NCBI GenBank assembly: GCA_022750055.1
Contig: JAKIWL010000003.1
Coordinates: 243,300 to 307,299 of the forward strand
Direction of reading: 5' to 3'
DNA: 64,000 nucleotides
DNA from: Thermoplasmata archaeon
GTDB lineage: Archaea > Thermoplasmatota > Thermoplasmata > Lutacidiplasmatales > UBA184
Of this stretch, positions 56,205 through 64,000 are shown piece by piece (position 1 is the stretch's first letter; each line of letters starts with the position of its first letter). Below the pieces are notes generated by a model. The model saw only the letters and a program-made list of their open reading frames with translations. It searched no databases and was not told the origin of the DNA. A program made the translations under genes and the position numbers.

Positions 56205-58320
56205 GCCGGTCTGCCTCTTCGATCGCCGTACGGAGTGCCGCGGGATCGGAGATGGGCGCCAGGCATCGCTGTCCGAAGCAGACGAGGGCCCGCGCGGCGC
56301 CGGCTTCTCGATTCCCGGCTCGAAGCTCCTCGGGAAGAGAGAACGGTTCGGGAGGAAGACCTCGAAAGACCCACAGGTTGGGGTGCCAGGTGCGGTTCGC
56401 CGCCCGGACCAGGGCGTCCGACTCGGGCCCCGAGCCTTCGACGACGATACGCGCCGAAGGGGTCGATAGAAGCCCAAGGGCGAGCGCCGCACCGGAGCCG
56501 AACAGCCCCGCGCCGTCCAAGCGCGGGGCCAACGCGGCGAGGAGGGAGCGCGCCCGGTCGAACGGCTTCTCCGGCTGGGTGAGGGAGCCGTATCGGAGGA
56601 GCGCAAGGGCCGCGGTCGAGTTCGGGGACAGGTGCGGGGTGTCCTCGACCGGATAGACCCGGTCCTCGAGCGCACCGACCATCGGCCCGTCGTAGAGAGT
56701 CGGGGCGATGTCGGAAAGCAGGCCGGAGTCAGACCGAAAGGCCTTGTCGATCAGGTCGAGGATCGCCCCGGCTGCGCTCGCGTAGCGGGCCTCGGCCGTC
56801 GCTCCCGCGAGCTCGACGAGCCCGTAGGCGAACGCCGCGTTGTCTTCAAGCCGGCCAAAACCGAACGCACCTTCGGAGTCCAATCGATGCGCGATGCCCC
56901 GTTCCGGTTCGTACGCCCGATCGAGGAAGGTGTCAGCTGCCCGTCGCGCCGTGGCGAGCATCGATGGGTCGTCGAGGGCCCGGCTCGCTTGAGCGAGCGC
57001 CCCGAGTATCGGACCGTTGATGCTCGCATAGCGGGCACGGTCGACGGCTGGGGTGGGTCGCCGTTGACGGGCCCGCTTCAGCACGCCGACCGCGCGGGCC
57101 AGTCGTGGGAGGGCCCCGAGATCGCCGAGGTCGAGTCCTTGGGCGGCCTCCTCGATGGGTACCAGGCGGAATAGGACGTTCTGCTCCGGGTCGTGATGCA
57201 TCCTTCCTTCGGTACCGACCCCGAAGAACCGCGCGACGAGCTTGCGGTCGACCGGCTCGAGGACCTCCTTGAGCTCCGGTCGAGTCCAGGTGAAGTAGCG
57301 GCCGTCGTCGCCCGGCGCATTGTCGGCATCCTGGCTCGATCCAAAGCCACCGCTCGGATCTTCGAGAACCTCGCGGATCCATCCGACCGTTCCTCGGACC
57401 GTTTCGACGAACCGGGGTTCGTCAAACCGACGCGCGCCCTCTGTGTAGGCCGAGAGGAGGGCCGCGTTGTCGATTCCCATCTTCTCGAAGTGGGGAATGT
57501 GCCAGCCCTCGTCGACCGAATACCGGTGGAAGCCGCCCCCCAACTGGTCATACATTCCTCCGTCCGCCATTCGGAGGAGGGTCTCTCCGGCGCGCACGAC
57601 CGATCGATTTTCCCCGGTCGCGAAGCCGTCCCAAAGGAGGAAGGAGACGGCGGTGGGGTGGGGGAACTTGGGGGCGTGGCCGAACCCCCCATGGACCGGG
57701 TCGTAGGAACTCGACAGGTTCTCCCGGACCTGGGCGACGAGCGAGACACCGGCGTTCGGGCGTTTCGATCCCCCACCGAACGAGCGTAGGCGTTCTAGGG
57801 ATTCCGAGACGGCCTGGGTATTCTGTCGGACCTGGTCCGGCTCCTCCCTCCAAAGCCGGTCGACCTCCCCGAGGACTCGACGGAATCCCGGTCGTCCGTG
57901 GCCCTCGTCGGGAGGGAAATACGTCCCGCCGAGGAACGTCTCTCCCGAGGGCGTTAGGAATCCGGTGAGCGGCCATCCGCCCTCCCCGGAGAGCGCCCCC
58001 ACTTGCCGCTGGTACCGTCGGTCGACCTCGGGATGCTCATCCCGGTCGACCTTGACCGCGATGAAGTGTTCGTTGATCAGGCGGACGACCTCTGAGTCGG
58101 AGTAGGTCCCTTCGTCCATTACGTGGCACCAATGGCACCACGCGGCGCCGATGTCGAGGAGGACGGGGCGGTTCAGTTGCTTTGCGAGCTCGAAGGGCTC
58201 CGGACCCCAGGGGTACCATTCGATCCCCTGCTCAGCCGCCGATCGGAGGTAGACGGATCGCGCGTCCGCGAGCCGACGGCCGCCGGTCGCGGCCGCTCCG
58301 GATCCCTCGTTCGAGCTCAC
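56194..58320 (-). CDS. Thioredoxin-domain protein of the YyaL/DUF255 family
   Basis: VLLDIGAAWCHWCHVMDEGTYSDSEVVRLINEHFIAVKVDRDEHPEVDRRYQ..GGWPLTGFLTPSGETFLGGTYFP. Confidence 0.95.
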   Translation of the reverse strand: MSSNEGSGAAATGGRRLADARSVYLRSAAEQGIEWYPWGPEPFELAKQLNRPVLLDIGAAWCHWCHVMDEGTYSDSEVVRLINEHFIAVKVDRDEHPEVDRRYQRQVGALSGEGGWPLTGFLTPSGETFLGGTYFPPDEGHGRPGFRRVLGEVDRLWREEPDQVRQNTQAVSESLERLRSFGGGSKRPNAGVSLVAQVRENLSSSYDPVHGGFGHAPKFPHPTAVSFLLWDGFATGENRSVVRAGETLLRMADGGMYDQLGGGFHRYSVDEGWHIPHFEKMGIDNAALLSAYTEGARRFDEPRFVETVRGTVGWIREVLEDPSGGFGSSQDADNAPGDDGRYFTWTRPELKEVLEPVDRKLVARFFGVGTEGRMHHDPEQNVLFRLVPIEEAAQGLDLGDLGALPRLARAVGVLKRARQRRPTPAVDRARYASINGPILGALAQASRALDDPSMLATARRAADTFLDRAYEPERGIAHRLDSEGAFGFGRLEDNAAFAYGLVELAGATAEARYASAAGAILDLIDKAFRSDSGLLSDIAPTLYDGPMVGALEDRVYPVEDTPHLSPNSTAALALLRYGSLTQPEKPFDRARSLLAALAPRLDGAGLFGSGAALALGLLSTPSARIVVEGSGPESDALVRAANRTWHPNLWVFRGLPPEPFSLPEELRAGNREAGAARALVCFGQRCLAPISDPAALRTAIEEADRPTG

Positions 58321-58399
58321 GCCCCGGCACCCACCGACGTCGACTTGAGCGTGCGGGGGGAGGCCGCGTAGGCTACCTCGGCGTAATCCCTGCGGGACC

Positions 58400-58407
58400 G
58401 CTTATAT
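58400..58407 (+). promoter_or_regulatory. TATA-like element for the proteasome/exosome superoperon
   Basis: gcttatat ~45-50 bp upstream of psmA ATG 58451, in an otherwise GC-rich region. Confidence 0.45.
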
Positions 58408-58450
58408 GGTGACCGTTAGTGCCCCGTCCGCTCCGGAGGGAATCTAGCCC

Positions 58451-59200
58451 ATGGAAATGCAACCCGGCCAGATGGCCTACGACCGCGCCATCACGGTGTT
58501 CTCGCCCGACGGAAGGCTGTTCCAGGTCGAGTACGCCCGCGAGGCGGTCCGACGGGGCGCGACAACCGCGGGAGTGGTCTACGCCGACGGCGTCGCCCTC
58601 GTCGCAGACCGGCGGATACCGAACCCGGGTCTCGCCGAGCTCGCGAGCCTTGAGAAGATCCACCTCATCGATGAGCACATCGCGTGCGCGACCGCCGGGC
58701 TCGTCGCCGACGCCCGAGTCCTGGTCGACTACGCCCGGCTGGCCGCCCAGATCAACCGGGTGACCTATTCTGAGCCCATCAGCGTCGAGCTCATGGCCCG
58801 GCGGATCTGCGACTACAAGCAACAATACACCCAGTTCGGCGGAGTCCGTCCGTTCGGGACCGCCCTCCTCGTGGGCGGGTTCGACGAGGGGGGCGTGCGC
58901 CTCTTCGAAACCGAGCCGTCCGGCTCGCTCACCAGCTTTCGAGCGACGAGCACCGGCGGCAACAAGGGCCCCGCGATGGAGCTCTTCGAGCAGAAGTACC
59001 GCCCGAACCTTGACTCGGAGGATGCGGTGCTCCTCGCGCTTGAGGGACTCCGACGCTCGCTCGAGGACACTACGAACCTGGGACAGGTCGAGGTCCTGAC
59101 GATCGACCGGGAGCGGGGAGCCCGGCGGCTTGGGGCCGAGGAAATCCAGAAGTACGTTGCCCGACTTCCCCCGATCGGGGCGAAGCCCGGTCGCGCCTAG
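58451..59200 (+). CDS. psmA: Proteasome subunit alpha
   Basis: AYDRAITVFSPDGRLFQVEYAREAVRRGATTAGVVYADGVALVADRR. Confidence 0.97.
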   Translation: MEMQPGQMAYDRAITVFSPDGRLFQVEYAREAVRRGATTAGVVYADGVALVADRRIPNPGLAELASLEKIHLIDEHIACATAGLVADARVLVDYARLAAQINRVTYSEPISVELMARRICDYKQQYTQFGGVRPFGTALLVGGFDEGGVRLFETEPSGSLTSFRATSTGGNKGPAMELFEQKYRPNLDSEDAVLLALEGLRRSLEDTTNLGQVEVLTIDRERGARRLGAEEIQKYVARLPPIGAKPGRA

Positions 59201-59236
59201 GCCGGAGGGCCGACCCCGTCTCGGGGCGAGTGAACG

Positions 59237-59932
59237 ATGGTCGACGTCGAGGATGCGGTGGTCGCTCGCTGGGAGACGCAAGGCTCGAAGTTCGAGGTCC
59301 TGGTCGACCCCGAGGCCGTCCAGGCGATCAAGGACGGTCGCAAGGTCGACCTCTCCGACAAGCTCGCGCTCGACCAGGTCTTCAAGGACGTGAAGAAGGG
59401 CGACAAGGTCTCGGTGGAACACCTCGACAAGACGTTCCATACCCACGACGTCGCGGCGATCGCGCTCCAGATCATCCTGCACGGGGAGGTCCAGGTCACC
59501 ACCGAACAGCGGCACACGCTTCAGGAGGCGAAACGCCGGCAGATCGTCGCCGCGATCGCTCGCAACGCCTTGAACCCGCAGACGGGAGCGCCCCACCCTC
59601 CCAATCGGATCGAGGCGGCCATGACCGAAGCGAAGGTGCACATCGACCCGTTCCGACCGGCCGACCAGCAGGTTCAGGAGGTGCTCGCCTTGCTCCGCCC
59701 GATCCTGCCGATCCGCCTCGACGTGGTCCGCGTCCGGATCAAGGTTCCGGCACAGCATTATCCCCGCGTGATTGGAGACCTCAAGGGCATGGGCCGGATG
59801 TACGACGAGCAGTGGCTCCCCGACGGCGCCTGGTCTGCCGTGCTCGAGATCCCCGGCGGAGTTCAGACGGAATTGTACGAGAAGCTCAACGCGAAGACGA
59901 AGGGCGCCGCCGAGACCACCCTTGTTAAATAG
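59237..59932 (+). CDS. Ribosome maturation protein SBDS homolog
   Basis: DAVVARWETQGSKFEVLVDPEAVQAIKDGRKVDLSDKLALDQVFKDVKKGDKVS; position in exosome superoperon. Confidence 0.95.
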   Translation: MVDVEDAVVARWETQGSKFEVLVDPEAVQAIKDGRKVDLSDKLALDQVFKDVKKGDKVSVEHLDKTFHTHDVAAIALQIILHGEVQVTTEQRHTLQEAKRRQIVAAIARNALNPQTGAPHPPNRIEAAMTEAKVHIDPFRPADQQVQEVLALLRPILPIRLDVVRVRIKVPAQHYPRVIGDLKGMGRMYDEQWLPDGAWSAVLEIPGGVQTELYEKLNAKTKGAAETTLVK

Positions 59933-59967
59933 AGTACGCCGGTCGGCGGCCCGGTGTACGCAGTACA

Positions 59968-60816
59968 ATGGGTAACGGACATCGACCGGGCCACCCCGGA
60001 CGTGGCCGCGAGGGTGCGCCCTCGCCGTCGGATGAGGAACGAGAACTAGTTCTGCCCGGCGAGGAGATCGCCGCGGCAGGTCTGAAGCCGGGTCCCGGGA
60101 CCTATCGGGTCCAGGGTCACACGTACGCGAGCGTTCTCGGGTTTGTCTCGAAACGGCCGCCGATCGTCCGGGTCGTTGCCCTCTCCGGCCGCTACATCCC
60201 CCAGACCAACGACGTGGTCGTCGGGACCGTCACGGACGTCCAAGGGACGTTCTGGCTGCTCGACATCGGGGCGCCCCGCTGGGCCCCACTGCACATGACC
60301 GGCACCCCGTGGAAGATCGATTTCGGCGAGACCGAGCAGTACCTCAAGGTCGGCGACTCGGTCGTCGTCGCGGTCGAGAACCTCGACGCGACGGGCCGTA
60401 TCGGCGTCACCATGAACGGCGAGGGACTGGGCAAGCTCGAAGGGGGGACCATCGTGACGGTCTCTCCGGCGCGCGTGCCGCGGATCATCGGGCGCGCCGG
60501 GTCGATGATCTCGACCTTGACCCGCCACACGGGCGCCAAGATCGCCGTGGGGCAGAACGGACGGATCTGGGTCGACGGCACCGAGGACGCGATCCATCGG
60601 GTGCAGGAGAGCCTGCGCCTGATCGAGGAAGAGGGCCAACGCCGGGGCCTGACCGAGCGGGTCACGAGCTACCTGCGCTCCACCGAGCTTCCAGACGGAG
60701 AGCGGCCCATCCAGGCCGAGGGACCTCCAGCGGGTCCGGGTAAGGACGACTGGGTTGCCCGGGACGGCGAAGGTCCGAGTTCCGACGGGGTCGACGACGC
60801 CCCCCGCGACGAGTGA
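59968..60816 (+). CDS. rrp4: Exosome complex RNA-binding protein Rrp4
   Basis: S1 plus KH domains: [57 protein letters not shown]. Confidence 0.93.
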   Translation: MGNGHRPGHPGRGREGAPSPSDEERELVLPGEEIAAAGLKPGPGTYRVQGHTYASVLGFVSKRPPIVRVVALSGRYIPQTNDVVVGTVTDVQGTFWLLDIGAPRWAPLHMTGTPWKIDFGETEQYLKVGDSVVVAVENLDATGRIGVTMNGEGLGKLEGGTIVTVSPARVPRIIGRAGSMISTLTRHTGAKIAVGQNGRIWVDGTEDAIHRVQESLRLIEEEGQRRGLTERVTSYLRSTELPDGERPIQAEGPPAGPGKDDWVARDGEGPSSDGVDDAPRDE

Positions 60817-60835
60817 CGGTCCAAGGAGAATCAAT

Positions 60836-61600
60836 ATGGGAAGCGTAGGAGCGAAGGAAGTGCCCGTCTTGCTCGGCCCGGACGGCCGACGTATCGACGG
60901 ACGAAAGGTCGACGAACTGCGCCCGATCGCGATCACCGCCGGACCGCTGCACCAGGCGGATGGATCGGCGTTCGTCGAGTGGGGACAGAACAAGGTCATG
61001 GCGGCCGTCTACGGACCCAGGGAGGTGCATCCACGTCACCTCCAGGAGAACAACAAGGCGATCGTCCAGTGTCGCTACAATATGGCAGCCTTCTCCGTCG
61101 ATGAGCGAAAACGGCCCGGACTCGATCGACGGTCCCAGGAGATCTCCAAGGTGATCGCCGAGGCCTTCGAGTCGGTCATCTTCGTCGAGGAGTACCCTCG
61201 AACGTCGATCGACGTCTATATCGAGGTCCTCCAGGCGAACGCGGGCACGCGCTGTGCGGGCGTCGTGGCCGCCTCGGTGGCCCTCGCCGACGCTGGCATC
61301 CCGATGGTCGACCTCGTTCCAGCGGTCGCGGTCGGGAAGGTCGGCGACGCCGTCGTGCTCGACCTGAAGAAGGAGGAGGACAACTTCGGCTCCGCCGACC
61401 TCCCGATGGCACTCGTTCCTCAATCCGGTCGGCTCGTCCTGCTCCAGATGGAAGGGCATCTGAGTCGCGACGAGCTCGCGCGAGCCCTGGACCTCGGGGT
61501 CGTGGGGTGTCGGAAGATCTACGAGGTCATGAAGCAGGCACTGCGAGATCGGTACCGAACCGACGGGCCAGGGCCCGCCGCAGAGGGAATGGCGGCATGA
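60836..61600 (+). CDS. rrp41: Exosome complex exonuclease Rrp41
   Basis: [51 protein letters not shown]; RNase PH fold. Confidence 0.96.
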   Translation: MGSVGAKEVPVLLGPDGRRIDGRKVDELRPIAITAGPLHQADGSAFVEWGQNKVMAAVYGPREVHPRHLQENNKAIVQCRYNMAAFSVDERKRPGLDRRSQEISKVIAEAFESVIFVEEYPRTSIDVYIEVLQANAGTRCAGVVAASVALADAGIPMVDLVPAVAVGKVGDAVVLDLKKEEDNFGSADLPMALVPQSGRLVLLQMEGHLSRDELARALDLGVVGCRKIYEVMKQALRDRYRTDGPGPAAEGMAA

Positions 61601-62379
61601 GCGAGAGCGTCACCGCCGAAATCCTCACGAACCACATCCTCGACCTCGCGCGGCGCCAGAAGCGGCTCGACGGGCGGGGCCCCGACGACTACCGCAAGGC
61701 GAGCGTCGAGCCCGGGTTCGCCTCGTCGGCCGATGGGTCTGCCCTGGCACGGATCGGCGCGACCACGGCGCTCTGCGGCGTCAAGCTCGAGCCGGGCAAA
61801 CCCTATCCGGACACTCCGAACGCCGGGACGCTGACGACGAACGCCGAGCTCATCCCCCTCTCCTCGCCGATGTTCGAGCCGGGGCCCCCCCATCCGAGGG
61901 CGATCGAGGTCTCCCGGGTCGTCGACCGGGCGATCCGGGCCGCCGAGACGATCGACCTCACCAAGCTGTGCGTGACCGCCGGGGAGAAGTGCTGGACCTG
62001 TTTCGTCGACATCCACATCCTCGACCACTCCGGCAATCTGATCGACGCGGCGTCCCTCGCGGCGCTCGGCGCCCTCACCCACGCGACGGTCCCGAACGTG
62101 CGGTTCGGGATCGGCCCCGCCGACCTCCCGCTCGAGGTCAACCACTTCCCGGTGGAGGTGACGTTCTGCCGCCTCGGCGAGACCCTCGTCGTCGACCCGA
62201 CGGTCGAGGAGGAGAGCGCGGCCCATGGACGCCTCACGATCGCTACCGACGAGCGGGGGGAGGTCGTTGCGATGCAGAAGGGATTGATCGGGGCGTTCTC
62301 GCCCGATGACGTTAAATCGCTCGTGGACCGGGCGATAACCCACGGCGACCGCCTCCGTCGGATCGCCCGAGGGTCGTAG
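61597..62379 (+). CDS. rrp42: Exosome complex subunit Rrp42
   Basis: [47 protein letters not shown]; overlaps rrp41 by 4 nt. Confidence 0.95.
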   Translation: MSESVTAEILTNHILDLARRQKRLDGRGPDDYRKASVEPGFASSADGSALARIGATTALCGVKLEPGKPYPDTPNAGTLTTNAELIPLSSPMFEPGPPHPRAIEVSRVVDRAIRAAETIDLTKLCVTAGEKCWTCFVDIHILDHSGNLIDAASLAALGALTHATVPNVRFGIGPADLPLEVNHFPVEVTFCRLGETLVVDPTVEEESAAHGRLTIATDERGEVVAMQKGLIGAFSPDDVKSLVDRAITHGDRLRRIARGS

Positions 62380-62661
62380 ATGAGCAAGCGGACGAAGAAA
62401 GTAGGCAACACCGGCTGGATGGGTCCGCGATACGGGATCCGGATCCGCCGGAGGGTCCTCGAGCTCGACCGGGCCCGCGAGCTCGACTCGGCCTGCCCGA
62501 AGTGCTCCACAGTAACGGTCTCGCGGATCGCGAGCGGCGTCTTCGAATGCAGTCGCTGCCACGTGAAGTTCGCGTCGGGCGCGTACCTGTTCACGCCGGC
62601 ACCCCCGATCACCCGCTCCGAGAAGGACGCGGCGGCCCTGGCCGCATCCGAGAGCGCCTGA
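62380..62661 (+). CDS. rpl37ae: 50S ribosomal protein L37Ae
   Basis: MSKRTKKVGNTGWMGPRYGIRIRRRVLELDRARELDSACPKCSTVTVSRIASGVFECSRCHVKFASGAY. Confidence 0.95.
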   Translation: MSKRTKKVGNTGWMGPRYGIRIRRRVLELDRARELDSACPKCSTVTVSRIASGVFECSRCHVKFASGAYLFTPAPPITRSEKDAAALAASESA

Positions 62662-62693
62662 TCGGGTCGGTCGATAGGGGGGATCGGGTCGGC

Positions 62694-62828
62694 ATGTTCC
62701 GTTGCATACGTTGTGGGGAGGCGCTCCCGAGCGATGCGAACCTCTTCGGGGTGCGATGCGACAACTGCGGTGGGAAGATCTTCACGAAGGAGCATCCCAA
62801 CGTCAAGAAGGTCCTGAAGGCCCGCTAG
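62694..62828 (+). CDS. rpoP: DNA-directed RNA polymerase subunit P
   Basis: MFRCIRCGEALPSDANLFGVRCDNCGGKIFTKEHPNVKKVLKAR. Confidence 0.9.
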   Translation: MFRCIRCGEALPSDANLFGVRCDNCGGKIFTKEHPNVKKVLKAR

Positions 62829-62859
62829 GCCGCCCTGCGCGGTCCGGAGAGGGCGCGTC

Positions 62860-64000
62860 TCACCAGGTGATAGGCCGGCCCGCGACGGGGGAGATCACGC
62901 GCACGGCGGCGCCTCGCGCGCGCAGCAGCTCCTCGTAGCGCTGCGGCTTCTGGATCGTGTGGACCGGGACGATCGATCGGGGACCGGCACGGACGATCAA
63001 CTCGACGAGCTCGGCCTCGGTCGCATGGCCGCTCGCATGGTGGCCTACGTCCTCGGGATGACCGAAGGAAAGCTGCGCTTCGCCGGAGGGGCCCGTTACG
63101 TACCGAAACCCGACCTGACGCATACCGGCCCATCGGATCCAGTTTTGCAATCGAAGGAAGTCGAACTCCTGTTCCTCTCCATGGGCCTCACTCGATGAAT
63201 ACAGCCACAGTCCTCCCTCGGTGGCGCCCTCCTTCTTCAGGTCGACGAGATCGTTGCAGTCAAAGAAGCTGAAACACAGGATGTACCGTCCCCGGCCCGC
63301 GGCGATGTCGCGGGGGTTGAGGAAGGCGTCTGGGTGGCGTCGGAGGACCCCTTGGAGCCACCCCCGCTCGGGTCCAACGGACGGCTCCTCGAGGATCCGC
63401 ATCCCCCCGGCCCCGACATCGACCTCAACGGAGGGGTCGGCGCTGTGGAGCACGTGGAGCAGGAAGGCATCTTTCGGGGTGAGCACGAGGGAACGGCCGG
63501 TTCCCGCGGCGATCCGACGGAACCGACGGAGCCGTTCGACGTTCCGCGGCCCGAAGTCGGCCACGACCAGGCGTCCTTCCGCTCGCTCGACCTCGCCGCG
63601 GCAGGTTCGCTCGACGTCGTCCTCCGTCAGTATCGGTTGCTCGCGCTCCTCCCCGGGCCCTCGTAGACGGGTGCCCTCCACGACGAGGACCTCCGGATGG
63701 CGCGCCTCGAGCATCCGGACGAACGCCTCGGTCCGCGCCCCCCGCTCCCCGTGGAAGCGAAGGTCCCCCGAGTAGGCGACCGCGCCCCCGTCCGTCTCCA
63801 GGAGAAAGCCCGCGGCGCCGTAGACCGAATGGTCGACTTCCTGAGTATGGAATGCGACATCACCGAGGCGCGGACCGGCGGGGGTCGGCTCCGAAGGCTC
63901 GTATTCGATGCGGCCGCCGAACGGCGAACGGACGATCTCGGACCGAAGGGCTCCGGGGAACTCCCCGACCAGCTGGAACGGCCGACCTCGCTTGGGCGCT
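62860..64000 (-). CDS. Metallo-beta-lactamase/beta-CASP fold hydrolase (RNase J-like), 5' end outside the window
   Basis: Frame open to window edge: VDHSVYGAAGFLLETDGGAVAYSGDLRFHGERGART..EVLVVEGTRL..GHHASGHATEAELVELIVRAGPRSIVPVHT. Confidence 0.85.
   Translation of the reverse strand, partial: APKRGRPFQLVGEFPGALRSEIVRSPFGGRIEYEPSEPTPAGPRLGDVAFHTQEVDHSVYGAAGFLLETDGGAVAYSGDLRFHGERGARTEAFVRMLEARHPEVLVVEGTRLRGPGEEREQPILTEDDVERTCRGEVERAEGRLVVADFGPRNVERLRRFRRIAAGTGRSLVLTPKDAFLLHVLHSADPSVEVDVGAGGMRILEEPSVGPERGWLQGVLRRHPDAFLNPRDIAAGRGRYILCFSFFDCNDLVDLKKEGATEGGLWLYSSSEAHGEEQEFDFLRLQNWIRWAGMRQVGFRYVTGPSGEAQLSFGHPEDVGHHASGHATEAELVELIVRAGPRSIVPVHTIQKPQRYEELLRARGAAVRVISPVAGRPITW

Overview
This 64 kb, high-GC window is archaeal chromosome. 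Archaeal markers include a proteasome/SBDS/exosome/L37Ae/RpoP superoperon, Trm1, a COG1395-type HTH regulator, glycyl-tRNA synthetase and an intron-containing tRNA-Trp. Large C-terminally anchored surface proteins, one with a 'YTLTFTETGL.AGASW' module, suggest Thermoplasmatota (inference). Most of the window is housekeeping: kdpABC, a pst phosphate operon with a fused PstC-PstA, moaA, moeA, purQ, uvrB, larE, an Lhr-type helicase, a ZIP transporter, PPK2 and cysC. Strand-antisense ORFs are abundant because of GC3 bias and are mostly rejected. The strongest candidate for an under-described system is a three-gene minus-strand cassette at 12129-15559. It contains a RecA/RadA-like protein with no recognisable Walker A motif, a 93-aa conserved-looking small protein, and a divergent B-family DNA polymerase with an apparently dead exonuclease domain and an altered motif C. 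An imperfect inverted repeat lies just upstream of its predicted promoter. Other points of interest are a tRNA-Trp with an 88-nt hairpin-rich intron that lacks clear C/D boxes, a small accessory patch next to that tRNA with an orphan two-gene pair, an IS630-like element beside the pst operon, a duplicated YVTN beta-propeller surface protein, an orphan tRNA 3'-half-like sequence, and widespread TATA boxes at leaderless-transcript spacing. All calls are by eye from translations and motifs; no searches were run.
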